DNA from: Agrococcus baldri | Lineage (GTDB): Bacteria; Actinomycetota; Actinomycetes; Actinomycetales; Microbacteriaceae | DNA length: 64,000 bases | Assembly: GCA_007988785.1 (NCBI GenBank) | Contig: BJUU01000002.1 | Span: 1 to 64,000 of the forward strand | Reading direction: 5' to 3' | Part shown: piece by piece, positions 37,537 to 44,488 of the stretch | Position numbering within the stretch: the stretch's first letter is position 1 | Layout: every line of letters starts with the position of its first letter | Program-made: the position numbers and the translations under genes | Notes under the pieces: model-generated | The model's database searches: none | What the model was told of the DNA's origin: nothing | The model's input: the letters and a program-made list of their open reading frames with translations, nothing else

Positions 37537-39188
37537 GGATGCTCCTCGTCGGTTCGGGCGGGGTCGGTGATGGCCAGGTCGGTGCTGGCAGGCTCGGTGC
37601 CGACCTGGTCGGTGCCGGCAGGCGCGGCCGCCGCGCGCTCGGGCGCCGCGGCGCCGGCCTGCGGATGCGCCGGCTCGGCCGTGCGGTCAGTCTGACCCAC
37701 GCCGGTGGCCGGGCGCTGGGCGTCGTCGACCACCACCGCACCCGGCAGCGTGATGATGAACTCGGAGCCGCGGCTGGGACGCTCCTCGCCCGCCTGCCTG
37801 ACCCAGGCATCCGCCACCCAGGCACGGCCGCCGTGCCGCTCGGCGATCAGCTGCACGATCGACAGGCCCAGGCCGCTGCCGCCGTCGCCGCGGCCCTCGG
37901 CCTCGCCGCGCCGGAACCGCTCGAAGATGATCGCCTTGAGCTCGTCGGGCACGCCTGGCCCGCGGTCGCGCACGAACAGCTCGACGTCGCGGCCGCGAGC
38001 GCGCGAGCCGACCGTGATGGGGCCGTGCGCGTGCCGCACCGCGTTGGCGACCAGCTGCAGCACTGCCTGCGTGACGCGGTCGGGGTCGAGCGCCGCCGTC
38101 ACGGGCGCGCTCAGCACGCTCTCGTCGATCTCTGCGCCGGCGATGGCGCGCGCCTTCGTGGTGATCTGCTCGGTGAGCGCCGCGAGGTCGGTGGGGCGGA
38201 TCGCGAACGCGCCCGGGTCGCGCAGCCGGGCGGCGGCGCGCAGGTCGTCGACGAGCCGCGCCATGCGGTCGAGCTCGTCGATCGCGAGGTCGCGCGTCTC
38301 CGCCACGTCGCGCGGGTCGGTCGTGTCGACCAGCTCGAGGTGCCCGCGCACGATCGTGATCGGGGTCTTCAGCTCGTGGCCGACGTCGCGCAGCAGCTCG
38401 CGCTGGCTGTCGAGGGCGCCGCCCAGCCGGTCGAGCATGCGGTTGACGGTGACCGCGAGCTGCGACACGTCATCGCGCCCGTCGCCCACCGGGATGCGCT
38501 CGTCGAGGTTGGCGGCCGAGGAGCGCTCGGTGACCTCGCGCATCCGCCGGATGGGCCGCAGCAGCCGGCCCGAGACCCACAGCGCGATGAGGAAGGTCGC
38601 GGCGACCGCGAGCAGCGCCGTGATGGTGAACACGCGCGCGGCCTCGTTGATCTCGGCGAGCTCGCCCTGCACGTCGTAGCCCGTGACGAACACCGCCTGC
38701 GGCGGCTGGCTCGCGTCGACCTCGCCGACCAGCACGGGCGCGGCGAGGTAGCGCACGGTGCGCCCGTCCTCGTGCGCGTAGGTGCCGACGACGGTCTCGT
38801 GCTCGGCGGTCTCGGCGACCACCCGATCGACGAAGCCGGGCAGCTGCTCGAGCTGCAGGTCGGGGGCGATGCCGGGGCGCCAGGCGGCGCGGCCGTCGAC
38901 GATGCCGAGCGTGCCGGTGTTGTCGTCGGGCGCGAGCCGCTGCACGACCGCGCGCAGCGCCTCCTCCGACGACTCCCACGGGTCGTCGGCGTTCGAGACG
39001 GTGAAGCTGCCCGACTCGAGCGCCGACTCCAGGTTCGTGTCGATCTGCTCGATCACCCGCGAGCGCTCGACGAAGTAGGCGACGGTTCCGGCGGCGAAGA
39101 CCGACAGCAGCGTCAACAGCGTCAGCAGGCCGACGATGCGCGAGCGCACGGTCCACGTGCGCAGGCGCGGTCTGGCTGCATCGGGCAT
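37521..39188 (-). CDS. sensor histidine kinase
   Basis: From ATG 39188 the 555-residue protein has two spans (about 17-38 and 186-207) around a ~150-residue extracytoplasmic sensor domain. A HAMP domain, H-box DVGHELKTPI with His271, N-box LQLVANAVRHAHG, and G-boxes DRGPGVPDELKAIIFERF and GGSGLGLSIVQLI follow. The catalytic domain normally ends at SEFIITLPG. This protein continues about 65 residues with a Thr/Asp/Glu/Ala/Pro-rich tail of short repeats ending EEHPWHRS, and overlaps the regulator start by 16 bp. It is flanked on both sides by paralogous kinase-fold genes. Confidence 0.93.
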   Translation of the reverse strand: MPDAARPRLRTWTVRSRIVGLLTLLTLLSVFAAGTVAYFVERSRVIEQIDTNLESALESGSFTVSNADDPWESSEEALRAVVQRLAPDDNTGTLGIVDGRAAWRPGIAPDLQLEQLPGFVDRVVAETAEHETVVGTYAHEDGRTVRYLAAPVLVGEVDASQPPQAVFVTGYDVQGELAEINEAARVFTITALLAVAATFLIALWVSGRLLRPIRRMREVTERSSAANLDERIPVGDGRDDVSQLAVTVNRMLDRLGGALDSQRELLRDVGHELKTPITIVRGHLELVDTTDPRDVAETRDLAIDELDRMARLVDDLRAAARLRDPGAFAIRPTDLAALTEQITTKARAIAGAEIDESVLSAPVTAALDPDRVTQAVLQLVANAVRHAHGPITVGSRARGRDVELFVRDRGPGVPDELKAIIFERFRRGEAEGRGDGGSGLGLSIVQLIAERHGGRAWVADAWVRQAGEERPSRGSEFIITLPGAVVVDDAQRPATGVGQTDRTAEPAHPQAGAAAPERAAAAPAGTDQVGTEPASTDLAITDPARTDEEHPWHRS

Positions 39189-39285
39189 GCACCCCATTCA
39201 ACCGTGCGGGCGGATGCGGTGGGATGCGAGTGAGAGAACCCTCACCTGCGAGCGCGGCGCGGTGGGGATCTGCTGGAATCGGGGT

Positions 39286-40563
39286 GTGGACGACGTGAAG
39301 CCCGAGCCGGGCCGCCCGAGCATCGAGGAGCGGATGCTGCGCGATGCCCTCGGCGAGGACCTGCGGGGGGAGCTGCGGGTGCTGAGCCGCGAGCCCTACG
39401 GGGCGGGCGCGCTCACCGGCTTCGAGGAGTCCCCGCCCGCCGGGGAGCCGGTGCAGACCCGCTACTGGTACGTCGACACCTCGGGCAAGCGCGTCGAGAG
39501 CGAGACCGGCTTCGTGCTCGGCGACCCCGAGCATCCGCAGGCCCGCATCTGGCTGCACCCCGCCGACCCGCGGCTGCCGGCGCTCGCCCCCGCGAGCTTC
39601 CCCGACGCCGCCGCCACGCTCATGGGGCGGCTCGGCGTGCGGCTCGACCGCTCGCCCGAGCTGCTCGTCTACCGGCCCGGCAAGCGCGCGATGTTCCGCA
39701 TGCGGGCCGGCGAGCGGGACACCTACCTGAAGATCGTGCGGCCCGACGCATCCGCCTCGATCGTGCAGCTGCAGGAGTCGCTGCGCGCCGGCGGGGTGCC
39801 GGTGCCGCTCATCACCGGCTGGTCGGAGCTCGGCATCGTGCTCACCGAGACCGCCGCCGGCACCCCGCTGACCGGGCGCCTCGACGAGCTCGACCCCGAG
39901 CGGCTGCTCGACTCGATCGAGTCGCTGCGCGAGCAGATGGGCGCGGTCGACACCGGCCGCGCCGCCCGCGCGTCGCTCGCCGACCGGCGCGACTGGTACC
40001 TCACGCGCATCGCGAGCGCCGCCGAGCGCGCGCGGGAAGGCGCCGGCGCCGGTGCTCCCGGGCGTGCGGAGGCGCCGAGCTCGGCGCGCTTCGCCGAGCA
40101 CCTCGCCGTCGTCACCCGCATGATCGAGTCGGTCGACGCATCCGCCCTCATGGTCGACGACGAGGTGCTGCGCACCGTGCACGGCGACCTGCACGTGGGG
40201 CAGCTGTTCGTGGCCGAGGGCGACGCGAGCGCGATCACCGGGGTGATCGACATCGACACCTGCGGGCTCGGCGACCCCGCCGACGACGAGGCCGCCTTCA
40301 TGGGGCACCTGGTCGCGTCGATCGTGCTGGCGCGCAGGGATGCGGCGCGCGCGGCCGGGTTCCGGCGGCTGCTCGATGCGGCGGCGGGCCGCTGGCTGGC
40401 CGTCGACCGGCCGGGCGCACGGCGGGTCGCGCACCGCACGGCCGTGCACGTGCTCGCCCACGCGCTCGCGCCCACCGAGCGCGGCGACCTGGAGGCCGCG
40501 GCGGCCGAGCTCGCGATCGGCGCCGAGGTGCTCGCCGAGCAGCTGGGGACGCGGGGCGCCTGA
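39286..40563 (+). CDS. aminoglycoside-phosphotransferase-fold kinase, paralogue B
   Basis: The 425-residue protein is a paralogue of the one at 35749-36870. It shares WYVDTSGKRVESETGFV (61-77), ARIWLHPADPRLPAL (86-100), YRPGKRAMFRM (129-139), ATP-lysine Lys149 in YLKIVRP, HGDLHVGQLFV (299-309) and IDIDTCGLGDP (321-331). It differs by a longer N-terminus and an Ala/Gly-rich insert near 250-265. The GTG at 39286 follows the divergent histidine kinase by 97 bp, so the promoters are shared. A four-unit 14-bp repeat begins at its stop codon. The small-molecule or protein substrate is unknown. Confidence 0.85.
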   Translation: MDDVKPEPGRPSIEERMLRDALGEDLRGELRVLSREPYGAGALTGFEESPPAGEPVQTRYWYVDTSGKRVESETGFVLGDPEHPQARIWLHPADPRLPALAPASFPDAAATLMGRLGVRLDRSPELLVYRPGKRAMFRMRAGERDTYLKIVRPDASASIVQLQESLRAGGVPVPLITGWSELGIVLTETAAGTPLTGRLDELDPERLLDSIESLREQMGAVDTGRAARASLADRRDWYLTRIASAAERAREGAGAGAPGRAEAPSSARFAEHLAVVTRMIESVDASALMVDDEVLRTVHGDLHVGQLFVAEGDASAITGVIDIDTCGLGDPADDEAAFMGHLVASIVLARRDAARAAGFRRLLDAAAGRWLAVDRPGARRVAHRTAVHVLAHALAPTERGDLEAAAAELAIGAEVLAEQLGTRGA

Positions 40564-40616
40564 GCCTCCGACACTGAGCCTCCGGCACTGAGCCTCCGGC
40601 ACTGCGCCCTCGGCGC
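40561..40616 (+). repeat. 14-bp tandem repeat at the paralogue B stop codon
   Basis: TGAGCCTCCGGCAC is repeated at 40575 and 40589, with variants at 40561 (one mismatch) and 40603 (three to four mismatches). The first unit includes the TGA stop. It is not a CRISPR: there are no spacers. Confidence 0.85.
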
Positions 40617-40636
40617 TGGTCGCCCCCGCGCGTGAA

Positions 40637-40654
40637 GATGAGAGCCTTCTCATC
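40637..40654. promoter_or_regulatory. GATGAGA-N4-TCTCATC inverted repeat
   Basis: Perfect 7-bp arms with a GCCT spacer lie 43 bp before the start of the secreted Ala/Pro-rich protein. The position suits an operator. No regulator is implied by the sequence. Confidence 0.45.
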
Positions 40655-40697
40655 CGACGCTCCTGCCCGCCTCACGGGCGCGCGCGATGCTGGACGC

Positions 40698-41117
40698 ATG
40701 AAGCGCAGCCAGTGGATCCTCGTCGGCTCGGCCGGCGTGCTGAGCGTCGGCGTGCTCTCGCTCGGCGCGATGGGCGTCGCGAGCGCCATGAGCGTGCGCG
40801 ACGCGTCCGGTGCGCCCGTCGCGGGCGGCGAGATCCGCGGCAGCGCCGTCGCCGACCCGGCCGACTCGGCGGTGCAGCTCAAGCGAGGCGGCGACAGCCC
40901 GATCGTCGCGCCCTCGCCCACGGCCACGCCCAGCGCGACGGTCGCGCCGACGGCGAGCTCGGCCGCGGCGGCGCCGAGCGCACCGGCGCCCGCGCCCGCC
41001 CCCGCGCCCGCGCCCGCGCAGCAGCAGGCGCCGCAGCCCGTGCCCGCGCCGGCACCGGTCGCGCCGGCCGGCTCAGCCTCCGCGGCATCGGCCGCCTCCG
41101 CCGCCTCGAACGACTGA
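40698..41117 (+). CDS. Ala/Pro-rich exported protein with N-terminal membrane anchor
   Basis: The 139-residue product starts MKRSQWILVGSAGVLSVGV, a basic n-region and a ~22-residue hydrophobic core. An AMSVRDASGAP segment could be cleaved or keep the protein anchored. From about residue 70 it is nearly all Ala, Pro, Ser, Thr and Gln, with a perfect PAPAPAPAPAPAQQQ stretch, like a cell-wall-spanning linker. There is no folded domain, lipobox or LPXTG. I do not recognise it. A second in-frame ATG at 40632 is possible but less likely. Confidence 0.65.
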   Translation: MKRSQWILVGSAGVLSVGVLSLGAMGVASAMSVRDASGAPVAGGEIRGSAVADPADSAVQLKRGGDSPIVAPSPTATPSATVAPTASSAAAAPSAPAPAPAPAPAPAQQQAPQPVPAPAPVAPAGSASAASAASAASND

Positions 41118-41157
41118 GCGCCGCGGCCGGCGGGTCGCCGACCGGAAGGGGCCGCCA

Positions 41158-41180
41158 GATCGTGAGATAGACTAACGATC
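41158..41180 (+). promoter_or_regulatory. leaderless MarR promoter with inverted repeat
   Basis: GATCGT (41158-41163) and ACGATC (41175-41180) flank a -10-like TAGACT (41168-41173). That hexamer ends 7 nt before the ATG at 41181, so transcription should begin at the start codon. No SD is present. A repressor on the inverted repeat would cover the -10, fitting autoregulation by the MarR protein. Confidence 0.6.
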
Positions 41181-41600
41181 ATGCCCTCTATCACGCTCGC
41201 CGCCTCCCTCCGCGTGGCGCTCGTGCGGCTCAATCGCAGGATGCGCCGCGAGCAGGGCGACGAGGCGCTCTCGATCCACCACATGTCGGCGCTCGGCGCC
41301 ATCCAGCAGCTCGAGCAGCCCACGCTCGCGCGCATCGCCGCGTGCGAGGGCGTGCAGCCGCCCAGCATGGTGAAGACGCTGCAGCACCTCGAGTCGCTCG
41401 GCTACATCGAGCGCGAGGCGCACCCCACCGACGGCCGCATGCAGGTGCTGCGCATCAGCGACAAGGGCGAGGAGATGATCGCCGAGCTGCGCGAGCGCCG
41501 CAACCGCGCGCTCGCCGAGGCCCTCGACCGGCTCACCCCCGAGGAGCGCGAGATCGTCGAGCGCGCCGTGCCCATCCTCGAGAGGCTCGCAGAGCGGTGA
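41181..41600 (+). CDS. MarR family transcriptional regulator
   Basis: The 139-residue protein has the MarR fold: SIHHMSALGAIQQLEQPTLA, PPSMVKTLQHLESLGYIERE as recognition helix and wing start, and HPTDGRMQVLRISDKGEEMI as the DxR wing. The message appears leaderless. The MFS exporter gene begins on its stop codon (TGATG), so the regulator and its target transporter form a compact, probably self-regulated pair. Confidence 0.9.
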   Translation: MPSITLAASLRVALVRLNRRMRREQGDEALSIHHMSALGAIQQLEQPTLARIAACEGVQPPSMVKTLQHLESLGYIEREAHPTDGRMQVLRISDKGEEMIAELRERRNRALAEALDRLTPEEREIVERAVPILERLAER

Positions 41601-42862
41601 TGTTCCGCAGCCTCAGGCGCTTCAACTACCGCACCTGGTTCACCGGTGCCCTGATCTCGAACATCGGCGCCTGGATGCAGTCGACCGCGCTGTCGTGGAC
41701 GGTGCTGACGGTGCTCACCGATGGCGACGCCACCGCCGTCGGCCTCAACATGGCGCTGCAGTTCGCGCCGCAGCTGCTGCTCGTGCCCATCTCCGGCCTC
41801 ATCGCCGACAAGTACGACCGGCGCAAGGTGCTGCTCGTGACGCAGTCGGCCATGGGCGTGCTCGCGCTCGTGCTGGGCGTGGTGGTCACCGCGGGCGTCG
41901 TCGACCTGTGGCACGTGCAGCTGTTCGCGCTCGCCTTCGGCATCGTGCAGGCCTTCGACATGCCCGCCAGGCAGGCCTTCGTCTCCGAGCTCGTCGGGCA
42001 GGACGACATCGCCAACGCCGTCGCCCTGAACTCCGCCTCCTTCCACGGCGCGCGCCTCGTCGGCCCGGCCGTCGCGGGAGTGCTGATCGCGCTCGTGCAG
42101 CCCGGCCCCGTCTTCCTCATCAACGCCATCACGTTCGTCGCCATGCTCGTCGCGCTCATGCGCATCCGCCGGTCCGAACTGCAGCCGAGCCCCCGCGGGG
42201 CGAAGGGGCTGGGCGACATCGTGCAGGGCTTCAAGTACGTGCGGAAGCGCCACGACCTGCTGATCATCTTCGTGATGGCGTTCATCCTCGGCACCTTCGG
42301 GCTGAACTTCCCCATCTACATCTCGACCATGACGGCGACCGAGTTCCGTGCCGACGCCGACACCTTCGGCGTGCTCTCGAGCGCGATGGCGATCGGCTCG
42401 GTGACCGGCGCGCTGCTGTCGGCGCGATCGTCGCGGCCGCGCTGGACCTTCCTGGTCGGCGGCATCGGCATGTTCGTGCTCGCCTGCACCTTCGCGGCCT
42501 GGGTGCCCAACATCTGGGTGTTCGGCGCCGCGCTCGCGGTCGCGGGCTTCACGGCGCAGCTGTTCATGACGAACGCGAACTCGATGGTGCAGCTGACCTC
42601 GGCGCCGGAGGTGCGCGGCCGCGTGATGGCGCTCTACGGCGCGGTCTTCATGGGCGGCACCCCGATCGGCGCGCCGATCGTGGGATGGGTGGCGGATGCC
42701 TTCGGTCCCCGCTGGGGCATCATGGTCGCGGCGATCACGTGCCTGGTCGCGTTCGCCGTCGGGGCGATCTACTGGGTGCGGGTGCGCCGCGACGACCGCA
42801 TGAGCCGCACCGGCACGCTGACGTTGCCGCCCCCGACGGAGTCGACGAACATCGTCAAGTAG
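41600..42862 (+). CDS. MFS exporter (MFS_3/EntS-like)
   Basis: The 420-residue protein has twelve spans and MFS_3 features: FNYRTWFTGALISNIGAWMQ at helix 1, SGLIADKYDRRKVLLVTQ in loop 2-3, and FGIVQAFDMPARQAFVSELV in helix 4, where the PARQAF segment is typical of EntS-like exporters. Drug or siderophore export is the family role. It is coupled to the MarR gene by a one-base stop/start overlap. The C-terminus ends in a short polar tail. Confidence 0.9.
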   Translation: MFRSLRRFNYRTWFTGALISNIGAWMQSTALSWTVLTVLTDGDATAVGLNMALQFAPQLLLVPISGLIADKYDRRKVLLVTQSAMGVLALVLGVVVTAGVVDLWHVQLFALAFGIVQAFDMPARQAFVSELVGQDDIANAVALNSASFHGARLVGPAVAGVLIALVQPGPVFLINAITFVAMLVALMRIRRSELQPSPRGAKGLGDIVQGFKYVRKRHDLLIIFVMAFILGTFGLNFPIYISTMTATEFRADADTFGVLSSAMAIGSVTGALLSARSSRPRWTFLVGGIGMFVLACTFAAWVPNIWVFGAALAVAGFTAQLFMTNANSMVQLTSAPEVRGRVMALYGAVFMGGTPIGAPIVGWVADAFGPRWGIMVAAITCLVAFAVGAIYWVRVRRDDRMSRTGTLTLPPPTESTNIVK

Positions 42863-42919
42863 CGCGCTGCAGCGCAGGAGCACCGGCGGTCGCGCCGGCC
42901 CGCGCCGCGCGCCATTCGC

Positions 42920-42980
42920 GGACCCCCTCCACCGAACGGGACCCGGTGCACCAGGTCCGGTTCGGTCGAACAGGTCCCCG
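42920..42980. repeat. structured intergenic repeat, copy 2
   Basis: ACCGAACGGGACC (42931-42943) pairs with GGTCCGGTTCGGT (42954-42966), one mismatch in 13, around CGGTGCACCA. It shares the blocks GGACCCCCT, ACCGAA-GGGACC, GGTGCACC and AGGTCCCC-like end with 23023-23081. It lies between convergent genes and could end both transcripts. Confidence 0.7.
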
Positions 42981-42988
42981 TGACGCGC

Positions 42989-43633
42989 TCAGCCCTCGCG
43001 GCGCCAGCCGGCTCGCGCGAGCGTCTCGTCGATCGCGGCGTGCACCGCGCGCCGGTCGACGGTGTCGAAGCCGCCGCTCGTGGCGCCGCTCGTGGCGCCG
43101 TGCACGACGCCGCGCATGCCGCCGCGCCGCGACGGGCCGGCGCGGAGCGTCCTGCCCCCGTGCAGCCGCAGCACCTCGACGGCCGACTCGACGACGTCGG
43201 TGTGCGAGAGGGCGCCGTCGCCGGCGTCGCGCAGCTCGCAGCGCTCCTGCGCCGCGTCGCCCGCCCAGCGAATCTCGATGCGCTCGCCAGCCTGGTGCAC
43301 CGAGCAGGGGCTGCCGACGAGCCGGCGGGCGATGCCGCTCGCGACGTCGTCGAGCTCCCACCGCCCCGCAGCCGTCGGCTCCGCGCGCACGGCCGCGAGC
43401 GGCATCGCCCTGCGCTCCCGCCGCCGGACGAGCCCGCGGGCGCCGATGACGACCAGCACGACGCCGACGACCGCGACCGCCGCGGGCACGAGCAGCACGG
43501 CGCGCATCCCGCCCTCGTCGCCGAGGCCGCCGCCGGTCTGCACGCGCAGGAGCACGGCGAGCACGGTGGTGCCGAGCACGGCGAAGAGCGCGCCGACGGC
43601 GAGGAGGATCGCGTGGCGGGTCACGCGCGGCAC
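42989..43633 (-). CDS. hypothetical two-span membrane protein
   Basis: The 214-residue protein has spans at about residues 8-29 and 45-67, a basic RRRERRAM stop-transfer segment, then a ~140-residue cytoplasmic domain (WELDDVASGIARRLVGSPCS, IEIRWAGDAAQERCELRD) that I do not recognise. GATSGATSGG is a short repeat. It starts 10 bp after the TauE stop and so is probably the last gene of the etfB-etfA-cytochrome b-tauE operon. Function is unknown. Confidence 0.7.
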   Translation of the reverse strand: MPRVTRHAILLAVGALFAVLGTTVLAVLLRVQTGGGLGDEGGMRAVLLVPAAVAVVGVVLVVIGARGLVRRRERRAMPLAAVRAEPTAAGRWELDDVASGIARRLVGSPCSVHQAGERIEIRWAGDAAQERCELRDAGDGALSHTDVVESAVEVLRLHGGRTLRAGPSRRGGMRGVVHGATSGATSGGFDTVDRRAVHAAIDETLARAGWRREG

Positions 43634-43643
43634 CCCCGCACGC

Positions 43644-44438
43644 TCACTCCTGGCGCCCCTGCTTGACGGCCTCGACGACCAGGCGCACGATCAGCAGCAC
43701 GAGGAAGACGGCGAAGACGATGGATGCGGTGCGCGGGTCGAGCGCGATGGCCGCGGCCGCGCCGAGCGCGGTCGTGACGCAGGCGGAGAGGCCGACGATG
43801 AGCGAGGCGACGATGTCGACGTTCTTGCGGCGCAGGTTGCCGATGGTGCCCGAGATGGCGGTGGGGATCATCATGGCGAGCGAGGTGCCCTTGGCGACCA
43901 CGTCGCTCTGCCCGAACAGCAGGATGAGCATGGGCACGATGATGATGCCGCCGCCGACGCCGAGGATGCCCGAGAGCACGCCGGTGACGAAGCCCAGCAC
44001 CACGAGGCCGATGATCGGCAGCACGGCCAGCTCGAGCTGCGCGTCGCGCGAGGGCACGACGAGGAAGAGGCTGACCGCGACGGCGGCGAGGAACACGATG
44101 AACGCCCAGCGGATGGCGAGCACCGGCAACCTGTGCAGCAGGTGCGCCCCCACCTGCGCGCCCACCACCGAGCCCACGACGAGGATGAGCGCGACGAGCC
44201 AGTCGACGTTGCCGACGGCCGCGTAGCTCGCGACGCCCACGAGCGCCGCGGGCACGATCGCGCCGAGCGAGGTGCCGGCGGCGAGGCGGCGGGGGAACTT
44301 CGCGAGCATCACCAGCAGCGGCACGATCACGATGCCGCCGCCGATGCCGAACATGCCGGAGAGGAAGCCCGCCAGCAGCCCGATGCCGATCAGCGCGAAG
44401 ATCGGTCGGCGGTGCTCGGTCTCCAGCTCGTCAGTCAC
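43644..44438 (-). CDS. TauE/SafE family sulfite/anion exporter
   Basis: The 264-residue protein has eight spans in two homologous halves, each with the TauE motif: LAGFLSGMFGIGGGIVIVPL near residue 18 and TGVLSGILGVGGGIIIVPM near residue 148. Family members export sulfite, sulfoacetate or other organosulfur anions. The start is GTG at 44438, 50 bp after the cytochrome b stop. No sulfur genes are adjacent, so the substrate is open. Confidence 0.92.
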   Translation of the reverse strand: MTDELETEHRRPIFALIGIGLLAGFLSGMFGIGGGIVIVPLLVMLAKFPRRLAAGTSLGAIVPAALVGVASYAAVGNVDWLVALILVVGSVVGAQVGAHLLHRLPVLAIRWAFIVFLAAVAVSLFLVVPSRDAQLELAVLPIIGLVVLGFVTGVLSGILGVGGGIIIVPMLILLFGQSDVVAKGTSLAMMIPTAISGTIGNLRRKNVDIVASLIVGLSACVTTALGAAAAIALDPRTASIVFAVFLVLLIVRLVVEAVKQGRQE

Positions 44439-44488
44439 GCGTCCATCCTGCCGTGCCGCAGCGCATCCGCCCGACACGACCGGCTCGG

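Noticed and set aside
40561-40616. CRISPR-like repeat
   Set aside because: Units are directly adjacent without spacers and only 14 bp long.
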